Source of the DNA: Phycomyces blakesleeanus NRRL 1555(-)
Taxonomy: Eukaryota; Mucoromycota; Mucoromycetes; Mucorales; Phycomycetaceae
Assembly (NCBI RefSeq): GCF_001638985.1
Contig: NW_017265150.1
Coordinates: 1,124,984-1,188,983 of the forward strand
DNA: 64,000 nt
Reading direction: 5' to 3'
The translations under genes were made by a program, and so were the position numbers. Position 1 is the first letter of the stretch, and each line of letters begins with the position of its first letter. Below are positions 55,603 to 64,000 of this stretch, piece after piece. The notes under the pieces were generated by a model, which saw nothing but the letters and a program-made list of their open reading frames with translations, did no database searches and was not told the origin of the DNA.

Positions 55603-57413
55603 TTTTCAATTGTTAATATCAGTTCTTTTTCTTTTTTATTCTCTTTTGTAAGAGATAATCCATCTATTTTGTTATGTAAATTACAGTAAATTTGCAACAT
55701 AGATTTGTTGAGATGATATAATCAAGAGTGAGTGACATTGAATTGCAAATAGAAATATTAAGTATTTATAGACAGTAGTGATGCTTCAGGAACACTTCAA
55801 AGACAACTTCTTGAAACACTGAGATGCAAATCGGCCTTGATATATTTTTTGGCCTCAATTGATCACCTCTTTTCAGTTTTTTTTGCTATCGTTTATTGGA
55901 TAAGCTTTTCGGTATTTTGTTTCAAATGTGGAAAAAAAATTTACGTCTTTTTATTTCTTCTTTTCTGCTCTTTTCCTCTTTTCCAACGTTTGTCATTATT
56001 ATATTAGTGGCTTTTTTTTGGTAACATACTTCTTTATTAAATACTTTTTTATAAACAATAAAAATTAATACATTCTTTTATTATCATAATAGATACTCAT
56101 TTGCTCTCATTTAAATGCATTCATTTCACAATCGCTGTCCAGATTAACAAAGGTCAATATTATATTTTGCGAAATTAACATCTATAAAAATCCTTCTGAC
56201 TTGTTTTTTTTATTACAGACTTGATCATCAAGAATAACTGCTACAAATGAATTTGGTTAAAAACATCAAGGTAGTGTATATATATATATTATTTTAATAT
56301 GTATCTTACTAAAATTAAGTCTTATTATAGATGAATACTGTTGATCCCATCTTTGATTCCCCTTACATTATACAGCTGGAAATGACATTACATAGTAAGG
56401 ATCACTACTTTATTTTTTATTTTAGTTATATTAATATTATAATGTGTTAACATAAAATATTATTATTTTTCACTAGAGTTCTATCAAGTGTTTACAAAGA
56501 CAATCTATCTCTGTTAATATATATTCTTGCTACTGGTATGTAAATTATTTATTATTTTATTCGATTCACAAAAATTAATGTTTTTCATTGTTTTTATAGT
56601 GAAAGATATCATAAGGAATGCCATGGATTATCAATATCGACATCTATTTTTTGCTTGCTCTTTTCCAATATTTACAATGTAAGTATAAAAGTGTACACAA
56701 AATGTAAAAGCATACTACATTAAATATAGTACCTAGCACACATAGCTAATAATTTGTCTATGCTTCTTAAAGACTGTTGTATTTCAACAAACAGTCTGCT
56801 TTCTTTTTATATTTTCAGGTATTTCTTTTCTGTAGATAATTATTCTATTCAAACAGTATCAAGCAGACCAGTAGAAGCAATAATGGATATTCAATAAATC
56901 AATACTATAAGATTGTTATAGTTCTAGAAACATTCTGTTCTTTTCAAATAAATACTATTATAAACTTTTACTAATAAAACAATTTCTGAAATTAAAATAA
57001 AAACGATTGAACTATACTATGGCTGAGAATCCAAAGAATTGGTCAAGTATTGAATTTAATTGAATATAAAAGATAACGAAGAGGTGTAATGTTGAACTAT
57101 ACTACTGTGTCAAGATCGAAAATAAATATATTATCCACCTTTAAAGCTCCATATAAAACATATAAAAATAAAACCTTGGTTTCAAAAAACTCTTTTCAAT
57201 ATCCCAAGTCAGATTAACACACCAAAAGTGCTAAAGAACTATATCCCCGTCATTTTTATTTGACCTCACACATGTGTATAACTGGTCATGGCACATGGTG
57301 CTAAGACGAACTTGTTACATAGTGATATGTATCTGGACTCAATGTTAAACCCCGTCTTGACACCTGAGTAACTATGCCTTTACACATACGTATGTCAGGT
57401 CATTTTTCCAGTG
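55603..57413. other. Right arm of CACTA-5
   Basis: About 1.8 kb without a gene, AT-rich, with short exon-like fragments at 56240-56900 that I could not assemble into a protein. This matches the 2.1-kb non-coding arm beside the accessory gene in CACTA-3. The last 60 bases carry TATGTGTAAAGG-type subterminal sequence and the terminus. Confidence 0.5.
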
Positions 57414-58594
57414 AATACGTCAACAACCCTGAAGTAGTTTTAATTTGTATGACTAACGATTATACCAACCATGTTTCTGGTGACGCTTCTGAAATTAGAA
57501 CATTGCCTTTACCTTCTGAGGTCATCAAAATTATTGAAGATCAGTTAAAAGGGGGTAGCACTTGTAGAAGTACTAGAATTTCAGTTTTGAAACAAATTGA
57601 AGAGTGGGGTATAGACATTCGAAAGCCCAATTATGAAGACATCCATAACAGAATGAGAAAGATGTGTGAATAATACTATAAGAGAGAAGTTATTTAAAAA
57701 GTGTTAAATAAAAATATAGATGAAGAATTTACTGTATAAGTTTCACCCTGATAAAAATAAGTATCTGGATATTTGGATGTGTGAGAGGTTACTAGTGACC
57801 TTAGTGCATTTTTGAAAAAACTAAATGAATTTCTTTATAAGAAAATTTAAGTTATTTGTTCAAATTATAACCTTAAATCAAGTGTAACTAGACAAGAGAA
57901 ATTTGAAAAAATGGGTCTTTTATTTTTCAAGTTTTGCTTGCTAAGAAGTGTGTTTTTTCAAATTTGTAATCAATTATATTCTTCTAAGTTTTGCTTTAAA
58001 CTGCCTTTAAAAAGTATTAGCAAAAAGATATGAAATTATTTAATATTACCGCTTGTAATTTTAGTCATATTACATGTCCAATGATATATATAGACAGACT
58101 TGAAAATTTGATCAATTCAATCTGGTGTGACAAAGACAATGTAGTACCCAATATTTGAAAAAATATTTGAAAAGTCCAAATGCACTAAGGTTGCTACTAT
58201 CACAGAATTATTGTATCTTTACTGGCAATCTTTCTGCATACAGGAACAATGCACAGCATTTTGCATTTGAATTTCAATCACTATCTAAGATGATGCTTAT
58301 GAGAATTTTCCAGTTATTTTGTCTTCATGCAATATTGAAATATTATATTTGCTTGTTACTTGTCATCCTGATACTGGAGAAGAATCTTCTGTTACATACA
58401 TAATTACAAATAATCATTATATTGGCCACATAAATTAACAACTTGCACATCTTCACAAGAAAAGCTGTTTCACTCCCTTATATATTACTATCGATTATAA
58501 TATTGCTGAAGTTAATAAAATTATAGCAACATTGTCACAAACCATCATTTATTACTGCGAATTTTATGTTTTGCATGTCTGACAACATAACTTA

Positions 58595-59098
58595 GAGCAT
58601 CTCCAGCAGTTAAATTTTCTTCTTTTTTTCAAATGTTTTTAATCTATTTTAGTAGTTTAAAATAGTCAAAAAATGGTGGGCCAAATTTCAGTATCATTTG
58701 CTATTTTTTTTCAAGACCTCACTATCTAATATAATCTTCTTTACAATTTTTTTTTCTAAAGTCATTTTATTAGACATTTGTCTTCTCTTTATAATCTTAA
58801 AAATGCAAGCCAAATATTCCTTAGATTGTCAGCTTTGTAACAAATATAATTTCTAAACATTTTCTAGCTATTATTATATCCTATTGTTGGACTCAAAGAA
58901 AAATCAAAGAAAGTTAAAACGCAAAAACACTTTTTTAAAAAAGTACATGAAAATCCATGGAGCAGGCAGTAAATTTGCCAAATTTTTTATTAAATGTTTT
59001 TGGAAATATAACTGCTGGGGCTGTTTTTTTGGGTACATTTGCTAAAGTACATATATTTTGTTTAAAGCTGGATTTAAATGTAACTGCTGAGGATGCTC
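58595..59098. mobile_element. MITE with Harbinger-like TTA duplication, 504 bp
   Basis: Terminal inverted repeats GAGCATCTCCAGCAGTTA and (minus strand) GAGCATCCTCAGCAGTTA, flanked by TTA at 58592-58594 and 59099-59101. The 3-bp TTA duplication and GAGCATC-type ends fit the PIF/Harbinger group. No ORF; it depends on a transposase elsewhere. MULE-a, at 26270-26290, shows the site without it. Confidence 0.85.
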
Positions 59099-59296
59099 TT
59101 AGACAGCAAAGTAAAATTTGATACTTTATACACATCAGAACAACTTAGCAAATACAAGTATGAGCTCAAGGCCAATCTCAAAAATATATTTTTTGAATCC
59201 GACAAGAATAAATTTTTGAGAAAAATCCATGAATTTAGGCTTTGTGTACAAAGTCAGCAACAATTTCTTACTTACTTGGAACAGAAGAATTGTTGA

Positions 59297-59902
59297 GAAG
59301 ATGATACTGTAGGAAATGTCACAAATTGTTGTTCCACAGTGCACATTTCAAGCGATTATGTGCAAAACTATACATTCTCAATGACCCAATAAAAATCAAT
59401 TATAACTCTGTTAGTGCTACATCTCTTAGCAAATTGGATCTATGAAATATCAAGACTTTGAACATTATTTATAGTTGTACGACCCTTTCCAGTCAGTAAA
59501 ATATATATATTAAAATAAGCTAGATTTTGTTGGAGTAAATTTAACTATTCACTCATTGGTCAAAATTATGTAATACATTATGGGCGAATTTGCTTTCATT
59601 TTTATTTTTTATTTTTGGTCTCTGAAATATATTTATTTATTTTTAAAAAAAAAGACAAAAAAAACTATAAAAACAACCACAAAAAACATACAAAATAATG
59701 GAAGAAGTATACAAGGTAATAAACAAATTATATTGTATTTCATAAATTTATCTTTTAAAATAATATTTTTATGAGGTTACTATAGATTAAAAGTATAAAA
59801 GTTAGTATTATCTACTCTAATAAACAGAACAAAACAAAACAAAACAGTTAATTTTTATTAGTTGTGATTAAACATATAAATGACTTTATATTTATAAGTA
59901 TC
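59297..59902. other. Non-coding segment
   Basis: AT-rich, with A-rich runs (59640-59700) and AAAACAAAAC iterations (59830). A weak extension of MULE-b may reach about 59400. No gene. Confidence 0.4.
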
Positions 59903-60475
59903 TTACTTGTCAATAAGATCTTCTATGATATTTGGCAGTTCTCCACTTGTGAGAGAGTATGAGCAATGCTCTAAAGATTTTTGGAACCTGTGAGGAGAAA
60001 TGTTTTTCAGGGCTGCATTCTTTTTGAGGCTGCTGCTCATTATTGCCTTTTGGTCATCTGCCAGACAGCCCCATGACGGTATGGCAATATTATTGGTACT
60101 GCACTTGGAGAAGGAGTAGTAAACTAGCTCTCAAGCCATCTTCCCAAATACTTTGTACACTTTTTAGGCTTTGATAAGATCACCTCTGGTAAAATGTGTC
60201 GCCAACACTTGCTTGAAGCATTTAACCAACTGATTCCAACCATCTGGGTTCCATTTATATGAGAGGCATTTGATGTCACAGTCATCAGTTGTAGACAACA
60301 GCAGAATTGCATTTGAAGCATTGTCTCTAGTCGACAGAACTTGTTCTGTTTTGGAATCCTTGGTCAAAGATTCACATCTATTTTCCAATAAAGAAACTTT
60401 ATGTCTTATTAAAGCATTAGACTCTTCTAAGTATGCTGGATGTTCAAGAATTTGTGTAATTTTGTATGTTGACAT
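59903..60475 (-). pseudogene. Unrecognised 190-codon ORF with two stops
   Basis: MSTYKITQILEHPAYLEE at 60475, a helical segment (IRHKVSLLENRCESL), then NPDGWNQLVKCFKQVLATHF, a stop after RGDLIKA, another after FGKMA, then KAIMSSSLKKNAALKN and SGELPNIIEDLIDK before the final stop. Composition is protein-like on both sides of the stops, so it was once a gene. It may be an accessory protein of a transposon in this cluster; no domain was recognised. Confidence 0.4.
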
Positions 60476-61439
60476 AGCAAAAAATACAGTTGGAAAATAA
60501 AATGAAAGGGAAAAAGTTGGCTGAAAAAATGAGTAGAAAGTAATTTAAAAACAAACTTTCAAAATCCTTTTAAATTTTTTAAGACAATTAGCACACTTGT
60601 AATTTTCAATACTAATGTGCCAATATAATAAAAGAAATATTCTCATCTTTTGAACGTTTTTTGCAATCTTACAACCCTACTTCTCTTAACATACAAATAT
60701 AAACCAAAATAAATATCAAAGATATACTGGATTTTTCTTATTCAATTGCGGTTTATAAAAAAGAGTTTGCTTTTTTTTAGAATCAGTTTGCTGCCACACT
60801 GAAACAAATTTGCGTTCTATCCTACCAAATTTGCGTATTTTTTTAATTTACGTTTTTAATTTGCACTTTTAATTTTTATTTTAGTCTCAATTTACAAAGC
60901 TTGTTTGCACAAAATATAAATGTAAATTGCGATAAAAAAATATAAATTGCATATTATTTTTTATTTTCTGCGTTTCTGTGTTTTGCCTGCTAGTATACAC
61001 TATTTCTGGATATTATTTGTGCAAAAATAAAAATTGAATTGGTGAAAAAATGGAATTTACCAAATGCATCAAAAAAGATAAATTAAGAAAAGAAATGCCA
61101 AAAAATTGCACTAAGTTTTATATTTATTCTTGCACCGAATCTAATTTTATTTTTGACTAATAATTCCTGGAAAATGTATATATTTTATATGTTTAATAAA
61201 AGAACATTATAACTATAAGTTTCATATTACTTCTGTCATTTAATTTATCTATATAGGTTTTAATTTTTTGCATTTCTGTTTTACGCTTGTCACATATATT
61301 TGCTTTTTTAATAAAAGAACATTGTAGCTATAAGTTTCATATAAATTCTGGCATATAGTTTATTCATAGTTTTTCTTGTAAAAGCATAGTTTTGACATAT
61401 TTGCATAGTGTTTTTTCATATTCTTCTAAACTGACATAC
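60476..61439. other. Non-coding segment with TTTGCGT/TTTACGT iterations
   Basis: Positions 60800-60960 repeat AATTTGCG, TTTACG and AATTTGC between T and A runs. This recalls the poly-T plus GTAAACG units in the TIRs of the large Tc1-like element. It may be the left TIR of the related element at 61.4-64 kb, but no TA-flanked end could be fixed. Confidence 0.35.
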
Positions 61440-61883
61440 TTGTGCATACGGGATCTTCTAGCTGATAGGTTTAATCTATTTCTTATAAGTCTTATCACCC
61501 AACTGGCTGTTGATCTTAGCATATCTACACTTTTTTCCTGCTTCCACCATTGTCATCTCATCAGCAAAATACTTCTTCAAGATCAGCAAAGTTTCCTCTT
61601 CAGTATAAGATTGTTAACATCACTTCTCCTTTGGTTTATCTCCTAGCATAATCAAATCTTTAGGATCTGAAACCTTGTCTTGTGTGCTGACACCTTCCAT
61701 GTATATTGGTTTTTTGACCAAGGCAGAATGACTTTACTCAACAGGTCTTATCTGAATAGGACGCTAATTTAAATCGTGGTCATCAGCATTCCCTTCAAAT
61801 GTCTCCATGATATCAGAATTGCGAGGAAGAATTGTCAATTGGTTAGGCATTTGAGATTGTTTGACCTTGTTAAAGTTAAACAT
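61440..61883 (-). pseudogene. HTH accessory ORF of the second large Tc1-like element, decayed
   Basis: Starts MFNFNKVKQSQMPNQL at 61883; later QSYTEEETLLILKKYFADEM and EAGKKCRYAKINSQLGDKTY. Stops interrupt it at several places (DDHDLN*R, RPVE*S, KEK*C*QS, YKK*I). The Q-Y-T-x-E-E .. LLxLKKYF .. YKK pattern is like the HTH ORF at 15044-15379, and it likewise lies on the opposite strand to the left of a Tc1-like transposase (63068 onward). Confidence 0.45.
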
Positions 61884-63067
61884 GGCTTTTAAAATAATTG
61901 AAAAATATATTGGTATGAAAATTAATTTTTAACACTCTTTTATATTATTTCCAAATCTTTGCCATAGCACAATAAATTTAATATAGTAACTCAAAATTAA
62001 AATAAGTAAGTAATATTAAAATCTTCAAAAGATATCAAATGCTTTAATAGTGAGTACACAAAATTAGTAACTATACTGACCTATGAAAACAAATTTGTAA
62101 TTGCGGCAAAAATACTTTCTGAAAAAGCTATAGGTAACAATAGAGCATGACTTTGAGCTTATTTTAGTAAAAACCAAGATAAAATAAACTATAATGCAGT
62201 AAAAATCACCTGCTTAGAAAATATAGTACAAATATGAGATATACTATATATACTTTTTGTGTAAGAGATAGTAAAAATTAACAATATAATTTAGTTATAT
62301 TCCAAAGCATGATCAAACCAATATAATAATACTTGAGTAAGATTCACAGTATAAAATTAAGAGAAAGATAACAGTTAAATGCTTAGATAAAAAAGAGCAA
62401 ATATAAGCAGTGTGATATAACCATGAGTACAATTGCATTGAGAGATAAGAAGAATATAGCTGTAATGTATTACAAATAACATTCTGAAAAATTATGCTGC
62501 CCAGTGATCATCAAATACTGTTCACGGCAGAAAATCAAGCCAAAATAAGCCAAATATTTGGATAGAGAATGACAGAGATTAACAGTGCTGTGTAACTTTA
62601 GTGATAGTATGATACTCAATTGGCTACAAAAAGGTGTAATATGCTACATACAGCATGTAATAAGATGAAATTGGACTAAGCAAGCATTGAATAATATCTA
62701 CAGCTTACAATTGGCTAAAAATAACTCAAATACTAGGGTTAATAATGACAGAGATTAACAATGAAATGTAAATTTAAGCATAATCTGATATGAAATCAGT
62801 CACAACTAGTCATGTTACAATACATTTACTATATTTGTAAGCAGAACAAATGTATATAAGCATCAAATAATACTCTTAGCACAGATTTAGAAAAATATTT
62901 ATTTAATAATTGTCAGTAGATAATAAACACACCAAATAAAAATAAAGGAAGTCATATTTTATTGCAAAATTAATATAAAAAGTAGTCTGTGTTTTGTTAA
63001 AAAGTATTAATTTGCTTTATAAACATTCACATTCCATCCCATATACACCAACACCAAAAAAATAAAC
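61884..63067. other. Non-coding segment between HTH ORF and Tc1-like transposase
   Basis: AT-rich. Degenerate repeats of a roughly 150-200 bp unit recur between 62100 and 62900 (shared GACAGAGATTAACA at 62568 and 62749, AGTATGATA/AATCTGATA, GGCTAAAAATA). No gene. Confidence 0.4.
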
Positions 63068-64000
63068 ATGATCTTTGCTGCCACTACTATGGACATTGTT
63101 GATGATTATGAAGAAAGAACAACAGATACAATGGCCAATGCTGTACTTCACGAGTGGGAAGTAACCTATCCCAACTCTGACAATGGAATCCAGACTCTAG
63201 TGACAAAGATGGATTTTGAGCAGACAACTACCAATGAGAAGACTTGTATACAGGGTTCTGATGCAGACACTTTGGAGGAAGAAAATGAAAAAACCAAGAA
63301 AAAACCTTACAAGCCCAGAGGCACTTATTGCAAGTATATGCCAGAACAGATGCAAGGACGTTTTGAGTTAGTTATTGAGAATGGTATGCTAAAATAAGTA
63401 ATATAAAGACAATGCATAAATATTAATTGTTATTTTTATTTTCAAAAGGATGGACTGCTAAGATGGCCACCAAAAAATGGGCATTAATGTTTGTACTGAC
63501 CAAAACTATATTGCCCAGTATAGAAAAGATAAAGAACAACGTCTTCCTGGAAGTACAAGAAAAAGAACTGTTGGTGCTTCTCCCAAGCTTTTACAATAAC
63601 ATTCATCCTTTCTGATTGCGTGCTTTGAGAACAATGTTGCTGAAACTATTCAGAAAGCACGCACTGCCCTGCTAGAAAAATTTAAAGATCTGATGATCAC
63701 TCTGTCTGGCCTTCAAAAGCATTTGGTGAATAAGTGTTGTCTAACACTGAAGAAACTTGAGAAACTTCCTGCAGCTCACAATTCAGAATAGGTAATTCAG
63801 TTAAGAAAGGACAAGGTAACTGAATGGCTTTTCAATCTGGATTTTGACTATGTCAGAGACTGCGTCTTTATTGATGAGACAGGTTTCAACATGCATATCA
63901 AATGCAACTTTAGAAGATCCACCCATGGAAAGCCAGCAAAAACAACAGTATCAATGCAACAAGGTGTTAACATTACTATTCTTGAAGCTATTTCCCAAAT
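63068..64000 (+). pseudogene. Second large Tc1-like transposase, decayed, runs off the window
   Basis: The N-terminus (MIFAATTMDIVDDYEE) leads to PRGTYCKYMPEQMQ, the HTH start seen as GRGSYQKYNQNQV at 17395-18879. After an apparent intron (63397-63449) it continues WTAKMATKKWAL. A frameshift near 63540 is followed by KHLVNKCCLTLKKLEKLP and, after TAG at 63789, VIQLRKDKVTEW, then VFIDETGFNMHIK (first Asp). It clearly aligns with the 494-aa transposase. The second Asp and the Glu lie beyond the window. Confidence 0.7.

Larger units (their letters stand above)
49264..57413. mobile_element. CACTA-5 transposon, AAT target duplication, carrying a Tc1 element
   Basis: Left end CACTGGAAAAACC, right end (minus strand) CACTGGAAAAATG, flanked by AAT at 49261-49263 and 57414-57416. 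The length is 8150 bp, or about 6.8 kb without the Tc1 element. It contains a transposase (+, 49795-52957) and an accessory gene (-, 53095-54223) converging on each other. The MULE-b reading frame continues exactly across the site when the element and one AAT are removed. Confidence 0.85.
48949..59296 (+). pseudogene. MULE-b transposase, in pieces around CACTA-5 and a MITE
   Basis: Pieces: 48949-49263, 57417-58591 and 59102-59296. Piece 1 encodes MSNTIFNLSNVQNALVN, VKTSEWEQCLDCIQSF and, after a frameshift, NVHLARKDTKFCYCK..IFIKQ. Piece 2 begins in frame (YVNNPEVVLICMTNDYTNHV, SGDASEIRT), then decays, with YITIDYNIAEVNKI (second Asp region) and YYCEFYVLHV. Piece 3 has LDSKVKFDTLYTSEQLSKY and FRLCVQSQQQF. 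The order matches MULE-a and MULE-c. The region with the catalytic Glu and the SWIM finger is not visible after 59296, so the 3' end is lost. Confidence 0.65.

Overview
This is an AT-rich eukaryotic window built almost entirely of transposable elements. Introns are short (about 55-90 bp) with GT..AG borders, and there are two Pol III tRNA genes. The transposon families (Tnp2/CACTA-type transposases, Helitron, MULE with SWIM finger, Tc1-like elements, Ty3-type gag, a LINE tail) and the coding style suggest an early-diverging fungus of the Mucoromycota. From memory the transposases resemble those of Phycomyces, but I could not check this. I see no convincing host protein-coding gene in 64 kb. 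The clear non-mobile genes are tRNA-Phe (45438-45510, +) and tRNA-Lys (47792-47864, -).

Layout. 1-760: tail of a LINE. 774-4043: LTR-like repeats, including an 857-bp solo LTR with a target duplication, then repeat D. 4044-10440: a CACTA transposon (CACTA-1) with a zinc-finger/Tnp2 transposase pseudogene (+) and a divergent accessory gene (-). 10441-12481: spacer with an LTR copy and repeat G. 12482-20112: CACTA-2, an inverted, internally deleted copy of CACTA-1, split by a 5.1-kb Tc1-like element (14409-19484) that carries an intact 494-aa DD34E transposase plus an opposite-strand HTH ORF. 20113-24766: decayed Helitron Rep-helicase (-) with a solo LTR inside. 25313-34238: a MULE (-) split by CACTA-3 (26410-33247). 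34535-36429: a second MULE (+). 36936-37563: solo LTR. About 38.5-42.9 kb: CACTA-4, decayed. 43281-45418: remains of a Ty3-type retrotransposon ending 19 bp from tRNA-Phe. 45571-47600: inverted LTR pairs carrying two further solo LTRs. 47866-48700: repeat D-G next to tRNA-Lys. 48949-59296: a third MULE (+) split by CACTA-5 (49264-57413), which is itself split by an apparently intact 1356-bp Tc1 element (54245-55600). A 504-bp Harbinger-like MITE (58595-59098) also lies in this MULE. 59.9-64 kb: remnants including a second large Tc1-like transposase that runs off the window.

How it fits together. CACTA-3, -4 and -5 share one two-gene plan: a Tnp2-type transposase with an N-terminal Cys/His finger and acidic linker, converging tail-to-tail on a smaller multi-exon accessory gene. 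In CACTA-3 the accessory gene reads as an intact 332-codon, 4-exon ORF while its transposase partner has several stops. Target-site duplications, reading frames restored across insertion points, and a target duplication split between two elements give a partial order of events: nested insertions plus an inversion or exchange between CACTA-1 and CACTA-2.
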